Origin: Pseudomonas sp. BGI-2
GTDB taxonomy: Bacteria; Pseudomonadota; Gammaproteobacteria; Pseudomonadales; Pseudomonadaceae
Direction: 5' to 3'
DNA length: 64,000 bases
Assembly (NCBI RefSeq): GCF_004310295.1
Contig: NZ_SISB01000021.1
Span: 1-64,000 of the forward strand
Shown: one piece after another, positions 25,683 through 34,635 of the stretch
How positions within the stretch are numbered: position 1 is the stretch's first letter
Layout: each line of letters starts with the position of its first letter
Notes under the pieces: model-generated
The model's input: the letters and a program-made list of their open reading frames with translations, nothing else
Database searches by the model: none
What the model was told of the DNA's origin: nothing
Program-made: the position numbers and the translations under genes

Positions 25683-26987
25683 TTATCTCCGGGTCGGGTC
25701 GAAAGTGGCGGGCAGAGTGGCCCAGCAGGCATCGTAATTGTTTTGCAGTTGCGGGCAATCCAGTGCGAAACGGCTCGGGCGCAGCACTTGGCTGGTCTCG
25801 AACATGAACGCCATGGTGTTGTCGATTTTCGCTGGCGCGAGTTCGGCGTTGATCGCCTTGGTGCAGGTTTCGCCGTCCGGGCCATGCGCGCTCATGCAGC
25901 TGTGCAACGACGCGCCGCCAGGTACGAAGCCTTCGGCCTTGGCGTCGTACTCGCCCTTGATCAGGCCCATGAATTCGTTCATCAGGTTGCGGTGGAACCA
26001 TGGCGGACGGAAGGTTCTCTCGGCCACCATCCAGCGCGGTGGGAAGATCACGAAGTCCAGATTGGCCAGACCGTGGACGCTGGTCGGCGACGTCAGGACG
26101 GTGAAAATCGACGGATCCGGATGGTCGAAACTGACCGTGCCGATGGTGTTGAAACGGCGCAGGTCATATTTGTACGGCACGTTATTGCCGTGCCAGGCGA
26201 CCACGTTCAGCGGCGAATGGTCGAGCTCGCAGCCCCACAACTGGCCAAGGAATTTCTGCACCAGGGTGGTCGGTTGCTTGAGGTTTTCGTAATGCGCAAC
26301 GGGCGTCAGGAAATCCCGGGCATTGGCCAGACCGTTACTGCCGATCGGCCCCAGGTCGGGCAGGCGCAGCGGCGCGCCGTGGTTTTCGGCGATGTAACCG
26401 CGAGCTTGCGGGTCGAGCAATTCGACACGGAATTTCAGACCGCGCGGCAGCACGGCGATTTCCAGCGGTTCCAGTTCCAGCACACCCAGTTCGGTGGCGA
26501 TGCGCAGGCGACCCTGCTCAGGCACCAGCAACAGTTCACCGTCGGCATTGAAGAACACGCGCTCCATGGAACGGTTGGCGCGGTAGCTGTAGATGCTGAT
26601 CCCGGCCGGTTTGTCTGCGCCCGAGTTCGCGGCCATGCTCACCAGCCCATCGATGAAATCGGTCGGCTCGGTCGGAATGTACAACGGGTTCCAACGCAGG
26701 CGATTGGGGGTCACTTCACCCAACGGACCACCGGCCAGTTGCCGATCCAGTTTGACGAACGCCGGGTGATTGGCCGACGGCTGAATCCGGTACATCCAGG
26801 TGCGCCGCGCTTCGCTGCGGGCCATGGTGAACGCAGTGCCGGAGAACAGTTCGGTGTACAGGCCGTAAGGGGCTTCTTGCGGGGAGTTCTGGCCGACAGG
26901 CAGTGCGCCAGGCAACGCTTCGCTGCTGAATTCGTTGCCGAAGCCTGACTGATAAGCCAGCGCTGGCGCCGTTGAATCGAGGTTCAT
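25683..26987 (-). CDS. hmgA: Homogentisate 1,2-dioxygenase
   Basis: An iron(II) ring-cleaving dioxygenase of 434 residues that converts homogentisate to maleylacetoacetate. Family signatures are [26 protein letters not shown] near the start, the ligand-rich C-terminal segment with [21 protein letters not shown] residues preceded by WHG, and [26 protein letters not shown] containing the metal-binding His/Glu residues. The ATG at 26987 is preceded by AGGAGG. It is first in the operon and directly controlled by HmgR, whose operator lies about 80 bp upstream. Confidence 0.96.
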   Translation of the reverse strand: MNLDSTAPALAYQSGFGNEFSSEALPGALPVGQNSPQEAPYGLYTELFSGTAFTMARSEARRTWMYRIQPSANHPAFVKLDRQLAGGPLGEVTPNRLRWNPLYIPTEPTDFIDGLVSMAANSGADKPAGISIYSYRANRSMERVFFNADGELLLVPEQGRLRIATELGVLELEPLEIAVLPRGLKFRVELLDPQARGYIAENHGAPLRLPDLGPIGSNGLANARDFLTPVAHYENLKQPTTLVQKFLGQLWGCELDHSPLNVVAWHGNNVPYKYDLRRFNTIGTVSFDHPDPSIFTVLTSPTSVHGLANLDFVIFPPRWMVAERTFRPPWFHRNLMNEFMGLIKGEYDAKAEGFVPGGASLHSCMSAHGPDGETCTKAINAELAPAKIDNTMAFMFETSQVLRPSRFALDCPQLQNNYDACWATLPATFDPTRR

Positions 26988-27064
26988 GGAGCCTCCTGAA
27001 CAGGGAGTAGGCAATGGCCTGTCGCTCTGCTGCAGAGGTCTCGGCACGCCGGGGTTATTTTTAT

Positions 27065-27096
27065 CGTAATTCGATTACGCATAACGTAATTTGATT
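27065..27096. promoter_or_regulatory. HmgR operator region
   Basis: CGTAATTCGATTACG (27065-27079) is a perfect palindrome with arms CGTAAT and ATTACG. A second copy follows as CGTAATTTGATT (27085-27096). Two such sites between hmgA and hmgR fit an IclR-type repressor binding as a dimer of dimers and controlling both promoters. Confidence 0.75.
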
Positions 27097-27152
27097 GGTA
27101 TTGACCGTCAAGCTATAAAGACGCCCATTCGTCCCGGGATCAGACCGCCTTC

Positions 27153-27947
27153 ATGGAAACGCCGCGCAACAACGATAAACAGAAAGTCCGCTCGGCCGAG
27201 GTCGGTACTGACATCCTCAAGGCCTTGGCCGAGTTGTCGCCTTCGACCTCGTTGTCGCGTCTGGCCGAACACGTGCAGATGCCTGCAAGCAAGGTTCATC
27301 GTTATTTGCAGGCGCTGATCGCCAGTGGTTTTGCCGAACAGAACACGGCCACCAACCACTACGGCCTGGGCCGTGAAGCCTTGCGCGTCGGCCTTGCCGC
27401 ACTCAACAGTATGGACGTGCTGAAAGTAGCCGCCCTGCCCTTGGCCGAGTTGCGCGATGAACTGAACGAAACCTGCTTTTTGGCGGTATGGGGCAATCAG
27501 GGCGCGACCGTGGTGCACATCGAACCGGCGGTGCGTGCAGTGACGGTGGTGACGCAGTTGGGTTCGGTGCTGCCGTTGCTCAGCTCGTCCACCGGCCTGG
27601 TGTTCGGCGCATTTCTACCGAAACGGGAAACTGTAGATTTGCGCGATCTGGAGTTGCAAAACGCTGCCGACCACGTATTGGCCGACGATCAAACCTATAT
27701 GGCCTTGTGCGAACAGATCCGCGAACGCGGCCTGCATCATGTACATGGACTGTTGATGCCAGGGGTGGACGCCTTGTCGGCACCGGTGTTCAACGCCGTG
27801 GGGGATGTCGCGGCGGTCTTGACCATCGTTGGCCCGACCTCACTCTTTCACGCCGACGAAAACGGCCCGGCGGCGCAGCGGTTAATGGCTGCGACGCGGG
27901 CCGTCAGTTGGCGGATGGGGTATCAGGCCGCCGATGTCAGTCGTTGA
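27153..27947 (+). CDS. hmgR: IclR-family repressor of the homogentisate operon
   Basis: A 264-residue regulator with the IclR winged helix at about 15-75 (ILKALAELSPSTSLSRLAEHVQMPASKVHRYLQAL) and an effector domain with GNQGATVVHIEPA and SSSTGLVFGAFLP. In P. putida the orthologue HmgR represses hmgABC and is released by homogentisate; the divergent position and palindromic operator here agree with that. The start at 27153 is the first ATG and gives the family length. Confidence 0.9.
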   Translation: METPRNNDKQKVRSAEVGTDILKALAELSPSTSLSRLAEHVQMPASKVHRYLQALIASGFAEQNTATNHYGLGREALRVGLAALNSMDVLKVAALPLAELRDELNETCFLAVWGNQGATVVHIEPAVRAVTVVTQLGSVLPLLSSSTGLVFGAFLPKRETVDLRDLELQNAADHVLADDQTYMALCEQIRERGLHHVHGLLMPGVDALSAPVFNAVGDVAAVLTIVGPTSLFHADENGPAAQRLMAATRAVSWRMGYQAADVSR

Positions 27948-27980
27948 ACCAGGCGCGATACCTGCGTTTAGCCATTGCCC

Positions 27981-30374
27981 TTACCTGATAGTGGTTTTGC
28001 TCGTGATGCTCTCTGGGTTGTCGAGAACCTCCTGAATGACTTCCAGCGCCCGCTCATGCAATCGAGGCTGCCCGGATATATAGGCAAACAGTTTTTCCAC
28101 GGTATACACATCCGCTAGCAAACCGATCACGTCTTTCTGCAATTTGGTGACCTTCGACAGTCCATAAGTTGCCTTGCTCAGTGAGGCCAACTCAATCACC
28201 GCCTTGACGTAATGCTGCCGGGCCTTGGTCCTATTGCCCTCGGTATAAGCATGCACACCTTGCACCAGATTCTGAGTAAACAAGGTGACGCTCAATGCGA
28301 TACCGACGGGGGCATAGACAATGGCGATAATACTCACCGCCGAAACGACGGCGTTGTACACCAGGCCGGTGATGATCTCTTCAAGGCTTTGCGTTTTCTC
28401 GTCGACGTCAGAGATGACCTTGGTCACCACGTCGTAGTAGCCCCCGTACAAATCCGTGACCCGACTGTTACGCTCCAGTGTTGGCGCCTTGGTAAAGTTG
28501 GCGACCTGTTCGAGATCTGTCAGGTAAGTACCGACCTCCGGCTGGTATTTCGCAAATGACCGATCATAGAAGTAATCACCGAGGCCGCGGGTTTTCACCG
28601 CACTCACGAAGTCTTTGAAAGGCCGCAGCTCGCATCCGTCCGGTGCATCCGGGGTGTACAGATATTCTTCGATCTTACCCGCAACGTGCAGCCTGAACAC
28701 GAACGCCCCGACTATCAGACGCCCCTTGAGATGGAGTTTGAACAAGGCACTGTGTCGCACATCATCAGGCGATTCGCCCACGGGCCAGTCCGGTTGTGGA
28801 GAGTCAAACGCCGCGAAAACTTTCATCAACTCATCGAAGTGTTCCCGAACCAAACGCCCTGTGAATAGCGCCTGCTGGATTGCCACGCGCATCTGGCGTT
28901 GCATGATCGCGCCGTATAGCTGCTGCTTGAAAAAACCTTTAGATCGGTCGATGTGCGTTGAACGCAACATGTCGATGTACTTTTCACCTGGGCGCAGCGT
29001 TCGCGACCAAGCGGCAACTTCGTGAATGGAGAGTTTGGTGATAGGGGGATGGTCAGTCGCCTCTGTGAAACGCGGGACACCGTCTCGGACGGCATTGTCA
29101 GAGTAAAAATGCACCTCGTCAGCAATCAGTCGGGTCAGTGTTACCTGCTGACCCTGTGCGTATTCCACGAAAATCCGGTCAGGATTGATATCGACTTTTT
29201 CGCCTCTGGACAGGAGAACTTCTTCAATCTGCTGTTTTATCAACTGATGGCAAAAACGTTCATAACTGATAAACCCGCCTTCACGCACTTCAATGGTTTT
29301 CAATGCCCGGAGTTCACAATTCATCCGGGTGAAGTACTGACGCTCCTGCTGTGTAGCGGTCCGATAGCCATAGGGAGTGTGGCCTTCTTCCTGAGCCACG
29401 AGCCAGGCGCGATGGTTGTAAACAACGGTATTCAGAACTTCATTCCCTGTGTAAGGGGTAGGCACGAGCGAAACGCCACGCCAAACATTAGGCAGTTTGA
29501 AAACCTGTTTCATATAACCGCTGACGACCTCACGATCCAGCGCGTGGGAGCGCCATAGCAGATAGTCGCTTCCCTCTGAGTTTGCCGTCCAACCACCGAT
29601 TTCCAAGCTCAATTGCCTAAGGGAAGGCAATTGGTACCAGTCCTTACCGCCAGGCGAATCGGGAGCATATAGCAGCCAGTCGTCCTGGCTCGGGCTGCGG
29701 CTACCAATAGCGACCAGCTCCAGGAGTGGGCGAGTGTCGTCACGCAGCTGCAATGGCGCGATCATCAGCTTGGCATCCCCGTCCACAGCACGTTGAACCC
29801 GTTGGAGACTGGTGTCGTCGAGATGCCCCTGGAGCTTCGCGCCAAAGGCACTCAGCAGCAATTGATCCCGGGTGATGCGGGCCATGGTGGCGACCACCTC
29901 ACTGCGCTGGAACAGGGACCGGTATGAGGCGCCGTAGGCGGCCCGTACGTCCTCGGTCAACGCGTCCTCCAACCATTGCTGGTGTAGTCCGGAAGGAAGG
30001 CCTTCACCTTCAAACGTGATCCATCCCCGACGACCATGCTCGTGCAGGCCGCACAGCAGCAAATCCGTCAGAGAACGCTTGTCTTCCTGTGTGACTCGGC
30101 TCCCGGCCACATCAAAGATGTAACGGCTGGTGGTCATCAAGTTGTCGGGATCCAGCGTGCTGCCAAATTCCAACTGCAACATCTGGCTGGCCACGCTTTT
30201 TGCATAAGTCTGCACGCTGGAGTGATTTCCCAGTTGTATGTCCAGATCGGTTTGACTTGCGATCAACTGTTGTTCCAATTCGCCAAAGTGCAGTTGTTCG
30301 GTAACGCCGGCACGCTCAAGCCACTGCGGACGACTGCCAATATCAATGGGTAGATACTTGTTCATCATATTCAT
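27981..30374 (-). CDS. Large protein resembling the dermonecrotic-toxin-domain (DUF6543) family
   Basis: A 797-residue protein with no signal peptide. Its alpha-helical character and the segment RSLFQRSEVVATMARITRDQLLLSAFGAKLQG resemble the toxin-domain proteins (DUF6543 type) that Pseudomonas carries in several copies. Most of those are about twice as long, with leucine-rich or enzymatic C-terminal parts; this one is short. The C-terminus has one long hydrophobic segment at about 672-707 (VVSAVSIIAIVYAPVGIALSVTLF), preceded by DEKTQSLEEI, so membrane insertion is plausible. No catalytic motif or immunity gene is evident. It stands alone on the minus strand, next to the LuxR gene. Family assignment is by memory of pattern, so moderate. 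Confidence 0.5.
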   Translation of the reverse strand: MNMMNKYLPIDIGSRPQWLERAGVTEQLHFGELEQQLIASQTDLDIQLGNHSSVQTYAKSVASQMLQLEFGSTLDPDNLMTTSRYIFDVAGSRVTQEDKRSLTDLLLCGLHEHGRRGWITFEGEGLPSGLHQQWLEDALTEDVRAAYGASYRSLFQRSEVVATMARITRDQLLLSAFGAKLQGHLDDTSLQRVQRAVDGDAKLMIAPLQLRDDTRPLLELVAIGSRSPSQDDWLLYAPDSPGGKDWYQLPSLRQLSLEIGGWTANSEGSDYLLWRSHALDREVVSGYMKQVFKLPNVWRGVSLVPTPYTGNEVLNTVVYNHRAWLVAQEEGHTPYGYRTATQQERQYFTRMNCELRALKTIEVREGGFISYERFCHQLIKQQIEEVLLSRGEKVDINPDRIFVEYAQGQQVTLTRLIADEVHFYSDNAVRDGVPRFTEATDHPPITKLSIHEVAAWSRTLRPGEKYIDMLRSTHIDRSKGFFKQQLYGAIMQRQMRVAIQQALFTGRLVREHFDELMKVFAAFDSPQPDWPVGESPDDVRHSALFKLHLKGRLIVGAFVFRLHVAGKIEEYLYTPDAPDGCELRPFKDFVSAVKTRGLGDYFYDRSFAKYQPEVGTYLTDLEQVANFTKAPTLERNSRVTDLYGGYYDVVTKVISDVDEKTQSLEEIITGLVYNAVVSAVSIIAIVYAPVGIALSVTLFTQNLVQGVHAYTEGNRTKARQHYVKAVIELASLSKATYGLSKVTKLQKDVIGLLADVYTVEKLFAYISGQPRLHERALEVIQEVLDNPESITSKTTIR

Positions 30375-30542
30375 ATTGTTGCCCTTTGAAATTTGGAATA
30401 ACGTAGCGAGAACTCACCCCCACAAATTAGCCCAGGACAACAACGCACCATAGCCGCCAAGCAATACCAACTATTTACAACTTAAACCGCATGTAACACC
30501 GACGCATTTAAATCAAGCCCAATGACCGCCTTATCTACATAA

Positions 30543-33104
30543 TCAATCCCACAAACCTAAAAGCTTGGCCTTTGCCACCGCTTGCGTTCTGCGTTCGACC
30601 TGCAATTTTCCGTGTATGCGCCGAGTGTGGGTTTTCACAGTATGTAACGAGATATACAGTGAATCGGCAATTTCTTGATTGGAATGACCGAGCGCAATCA
30701 GCTTCAGCACTTGCAGCTCACGCTGACTTAATGTTTCTGTCGCATCCGCACGATTGCAAAGTTGATGGCAAGACAGTAAAGAAGCTTGTTCGCCCTGTAA
30801 CAGTAACGGCTGACGCTGGCGCAACTCGCTTAACGCTTGGAGTGTCTGATACCGCGCAACGTTGCGTAGGCCCTCCTGCAACATATCAATGGCCTTCGTG
30901 GTATGACCGTCACACCACAGTACTTCGGCCAAGGCCAGTTGTAATTCTGTGGCGAGCGCGAACATTCCACGCGCCTGCGCCAGTTTTATCAATGACTCAA
31001 GTTGTGGTGCAGCGTCGACTGAATCTGGCGCTGACCGATCCCTGGCGATGATCAACAAATATTCAATGCGCGGAATCAGCTCAAGAGTGGCCGGGGGGGC
31101 CTGTCGCGCCTGCGGCCCACGATAGTGATTGAGCACACGCTTCAAGGCCTCGCACGCCAGTTCGGCGCGTCCCTGCTGCAACCAGAAATGACTGCTGACT
31201 TGTAATAACACGCCACGGTAAACCGTGTCCGGGATCTGCCGCTGCTGCATCAGTCGCTCGGCATCGCGCAATCGTATAAAGGCCTGAGTGTAATCGCCCC
31301 GGTTGGCCGCCAACTGCGCCTGTCCGAGATACCCATACAACACTCGCTTGTCATGACTGCGCAGACAGTCATCCAGACCGCGTTGAAAAAACTCGGCGGC
31401 CTGTTCTTCCTGCCCCATGCTCAATGCCAATCGCCCCCGACGCAGAGCGATACGCCCGAGCAACGGCGTCGGCCGCTGCGCCTGCTGGCAAAGTAAATCA
31501 TGCATGTTTGCCAACAGGCTTTGCGCACGGGCCGGGGATCCGCGTTGCTCCAGCAGTTGCGCGTGATCAAGCTCAAGCAAACCTTCAAACAGTAAAGCGC
31601 CCTGGGCACGAGTCAGGCACAGGGCCTCACGATTGATCGCTTGGGCCAATTCCAGCTCACCGCACAACAGGGCCTGCTGGGTCTGTCCGGACAGGCACAA
31701 CAAACGTGCCTGCCAGGCGTCAGCCCCCAGCTCGGCCAATGCTTGCCGAAAATGCTCACTCGCCGCCTCCATCCGCCCCTGCAAATGCAGCAGCCAACCC
31801 TGCTGAGCCTGCCACCGTGCAATCAGTTGCCGCTGCAGAGTCGCCGACGGCTGAGGGGTGAACCGTGACAACCGCTCGATGCAATCGCCGGCTTGCTCGA
31901 ATCGCCCGGCAAACAACAACGCCGCCGTGATCAGCCCGACCAATTGCGGCGAGCCGAACATCAGCGCTTCGCCTTGTTGCTCGTACAACCGCAACAACAG
32001 CACGACCGTCTGCTCCTCGAACAAATGCTCGAAACTGAAATGCTGCAACAGGCTGACGGCGACCTCAAACTCCTCAGCCAGCAAGGCCTGTTCGAACGCG
32101 GCTTTCCAGTCCAGCTCAGCGGCAAACCACTGGCAGGCGCGGCGATGCCAGGAACGTCCGGCCGGCCATTGCTCATCGCGCATCAATTGCGTGAGTGGTG
32201 GGAAGATCTGCAGCCAGTCGGCCGAGTCATGCCAGGGCTCGATAAAGCACCCCAGGTCCTGCAACGTCTTCAGACATTGCGCGCCCTCCCCCGCGCCAAA
32301 CAGGTGATCGCACAGCCGTGCATTGAACCGCGGCAAATGCGCGAGCACCCGCCAGACTTCCGTCAGCTCCGGGGTCAGGCTGGTGAACAGTTCGTGTTCG
32401 AGGTAATCGAGCAACGTGTCCGGTCGGCTGTGATGCGGGTCGTTGCGCGACCAGTCGCATTTTTGCAGCAGCGCAACGCGCACACCGGCGCACCAGCCGC
32501 CACTGCGCTGGATGATTTTGCTGGCGGCAGTGCCGGCGTCGGCCGGTGTCAGGTGACGCAATAGCGAGGCGATTTCAGTTTGATTGAAGGCCAGCGTGGC
32601 GCGCTCGCATTCGTACAGTTCGTCATCGAGCAATAACCGTGGCCAATTGCATTGTGGGCGACGGCGGGCACCCAGCCACCAGGTCAGCATCGGACTGCTG
32701 ACGGCCAGCATGCGATCGAGCAGGTGATCGAGTTCCGGGTTCGGAACGCGGCAATAATCATCGAGAAACAGCCAGGTCGGCGCCTGCAATCGAGCCAGCG
32801 CGCCGAGCATTGCCGACTCTTCTGACGACGCCAGCCCCAGCGCTTCTGCCACACGCTGACGAAAATCCGCCGCACTCATTACCACGCCGGACAACGGTAA
32901 CCAGCACACCCGGCACTGCGACGGCGCCTGCAACAGGCAGTCGGCGAGCAGCGCGGTCTTGCCGCTGCCAGCCGGTGCGCACAGTAATTTCACTCGTGAC
33001 GTGGAAGCCAGCAAGGGCTCGGTCAATCGATCACGCGACAGGTGATGAGAGGACAGACGGGGCAGGAATCCAGAACGGTCAAGACACGGGGTCATGGCGG
33101 TCAT
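30543..33104 (-). CDS. MalT-type (LAL) LuxR-family regulator
   Basis: A large ATP-dependent transcriptional activator of 853 residues. The P-loop CAPAGSGKT (residues 42-50) and the Walker B-like TWLFLDDYCR (about 110-119) form the N-terminal signalling ATPase. TPR-like helices fill the middle (about 350-760). The C-terminal LuxR helix-turn-helix is at about 790-850 (LSQRELQVLKLIALGHSNQEIADSLYISLHTVKTH). Its closest neighbours in the genome are the DUF1329/DUF1302 genes directly upstream on the same strand, and the toxin-like gene downstream; either could be its target. An ATG three codons in (MTPCLDRSG) is an alternative start. Confidence 0.88.
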   Translation of the reverse strand: MTAMTPCLDRSGFLPRLSSHHLSRDRLTEPLLASTSRVKLLCAPAGSGKTALLADCLLQAPSQCRVCWLPLSGVVMSAADFRQRVAEALGLASSEESAMLGALARLQAPTWLFLDDYCRVPNPELDHLLDRMLAVSSPMLTWWLGARRRPQCNWPRLLLDDELYECERATLAFNQTEIASLLRHLTPADAGTAASKIIQRSGGWCAGVRVALLQKCDWSRNDPHHSRPDTLLDYLEHELFTSLTPELTEVWRVLAHLPRFNARLCDHLFGAGEGAQCLKTLQDLGCFIEPWHDSADWLQIFPPLTQLMRDEQWPAGRSWHRRACQWFAAELDWKAAFEQALLAEEFEVAVSLLQHFSFEHLFEEQTVVLLLRLYEQQGEALMFGSPQLVGLITAALLFAGRFEQAGDCIERLSRFTPQPSATLQRQLIARWQAQQGWLLHLQGRMEAASEHFRQALAELGADAWQARLLCLSGQTQQALLCGELELAQAINREALCLTRAQGALLFEGLLELDHAQLLEQRGSPARAQSLLANMHDLLCQQAQRPTPLLGRIALRRGRLALSMGQEEQAAEFFQRGLDDCLRSHDKRVLYGYLGQAQLAANRGDYTQAFIRLRDAERLMQQRQIPDTVYRGVLLQVSSHFWLQQGRAELACEALKRVLNHYRGPQARQAPPATLELIPRIEYLLIIARDRSAPDSVDAAPQLESLIKLAQARGMFALATELQLALAEVLWCDGHTTKAIDMLQEGLRNVARYQTLQALSELRQRQPLLLQGEQASLLSCHQLCNRADATETLSQRELQVLKLIALGHSNQEIADSLYISLHTVKTHTRRIHGKLQVERRTQAVAKAKLLGLWD

Positions 33105-33194
33105 TGCGGCGTGCCTTTTTATAATTGTCCGGCAACCCTAGCCCTCTCTAACCCGCTTGTTGAGAAGTATTCAGGACGCTGATTGGCAGCCATA

Positions 33195-33222
33195 AAAAAG
33201 GCGACCCCCTGGTCGCCTTTTG
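33195..33222 (-). terminator. Terminator of DUF1302/DUF1329 operon
   Basis: AAAAGGCGACC-(4-5 base loop)-GGTCGCCTTTT has a T-run on the minus strand and lies about 23 bp past the DUF1329 stop codon at 33245. Confidence 0.8.
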
Positions 33223-33244
33223 CGTTGCGAATGTATCTAGTCCC

Positions 33245-34621
33245 TTACCGAACGCCCTCCGCGCGCAACGCCGATGGTGTGTAGTCCGCGGCCTTGGCTT
33301 CGAAGCCGAATTCAAAGCTGTGCTTCTCTTCGTTCTTCATCCCCAACGCAATGTACCGACCGGCAATGATGTCGTAGAGCGCTTCCAGTGTGTACGCCTG
33401 GGCCTGGTGATCGTAGTAGTACTGGGCGTGACCCTCGGCCACTCGCCACAGTTGACCGCGACCGTCGTAGTGGTCCACCAGCGCCACTTGCCAGCTGTCT
33501 TCGTCGATGTACATATGGCGTTTGGCGTAGATGTGCCGCTCACTTGGCTTGACCGTGCCGATCACTTCCCAGACGCGATGCAGTTCATAGCGGGTCAGGT
33601 CCTGGTTGATGTGGCCGGCCTTGACGATGTCGTCGTACTTGAGGCTCGGGGAGTCGAGTTTGTAGCTGTTGTAGGGGATGTACATTTCCTTCTTGCCGAC
33701 CAGTTTCCAGTCGTAGCGATCCGGCGCACCGGAAAACATGTCGAAGTTATCGGAAGTACGCAAACCATCGGCGGCGGTGCCCGGCCCGTCGTAAGCCACT
33801 TGCGGCGCACGACGCACTCGACGTTGGCCGGCGTTGTAGATCCACGCCAGGCGCGGCTCTTTCACTTGGTCGAGGGTTTCGTGCACCAGCAGCACGTTAC
33901 CCGCCAGACGCGCCGGCGCGGTTACCGACTGCTTGAAAAAGGTCAGCACGTTGGCGGCTTTTTCCGGGGCCAGATCCTTCATCAATTGCGGGACGGCGAT
34001 CTCTTCCTCGAAGCGGATCGACGTGTAGCTGCCGTTGGTTTGCGGCGTCACCTGAGTGATGATGCGTCGCAGGTTGCCCCCGTGATAACGGGTGATGTGG
34101 TTCCACAACACCTCCACGCCGGTTTTCGGAATCGGGAACGCGTAGTAGCGGTTGCCGGTGAAGTTGGCCAGGCCGTTACCCTCGTTGATGCTGTTCACGT
34201 TCAGCGCGCTGCGCTTGGCCGACTCGTAGATTTCCGGTGGCACGGCCACGGTGCGGTGAGTCGGGTAGACCGGGATCTTGTAGGTTTCCGGGTAGCGCTT
34301 GAACATCGCCACCTGGCCTTCCGAAAGTTTGTCCTTGTACTTGTCGACGTTGGCCGGGGTAATGACGAACAGTGGTTTTTCGCTGGCGAACGGGTCTGCC
34401 AGGAAGCCCTTGCTGTCCACCGCTCCAGCGTTTTTCGGGATGCCACCGGTCCACGCCGGGATCGAGCCATCGGCGTTACCGGCCTTCTCGGCGCCGAGCG
34501 GCGTGAGGGTGGTGCCAAGTTTGTTGGCTTCGTCCGGAGACACCGCCGCCATCACGTTGGCAGCCAGCAGGCTCAAGGCCAGGGCGCCGCATTGCAGAAT
34601 CATCTTGCGCATCAAATTCAT
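33245..34621 (-). CDS. DUF1329-family exported protein
   Basis: A 458-residue protein with a signal peptide (about 1-26, GALALSLLAANVMAAVS). DUF1329 hallmarks are the N-terminal ANKLGTTLTPLGAEKAGNADGSIPAWTGG, the segment WIYNAGQRRVRRAPQVAYDGPGTAADGLRT and YKLDSPSLKYDD. These periplasmic or outer-membrane proteins have a LolA/LolB-like beta fold and are nearly always paired with a DUF1302 protein, as here. They are thought to take part in moving hydrophobic compounds or lipids; the substrate is unknown. It starts 14 bp after the DUF1302 stop, in the same operon. Confidence 0.88.
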   Translation of the reverse strand: MNLMRKMILQCGALALSLLAANVMAAVSPDEANKLGTTLTPLGAEKAGNADGSIPAWTGGIPKNAGAVDSKGFLADPFASEKPLFVITPANVDKYKDKLSEGQVAMFKRYPETYKIPVYPTHRTVAVPPEIYESAKRSALNVNSINEGNGLANFTGNRYYAFPIPKTGVEVLWNHITRYHGGNLRRIITQVTPQTNGSYTSIRFEEEIAVPQLMKDLAPEKAANVLTFFKQSVTAPARLAGNVLLVHETLDQVKEPRLAWIYNAGQRRVRRAPQVAYDGPGTAADGLRTSDNFDMFSGAPDRYDWKLVGKKEMYIPYNSYKLDSPSLKYDDIVKAGHINQDLTRYELHRVWEVIGTVKPSERHIYAKRHMYIDEDSWQVALVDHYDGRGQLWRVAEGHAQYYYDHQAQAYTLEALYDIIAGRYIALGMKNEEKHSFEFGFEAKAADYTPSALRAEGVR

Positions 34622-34635
34622 CCTTCTCAGCCAGA

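Noticed and set aside
24771..26948. A 725-codon plus-strand open frame opposite fahA and hmgA
   Set aside because: It is the antisense shadow of two well-conserved genes, crosses their junction, and has an Arg/Gly/Gln-rich composition with no recognisable domain.
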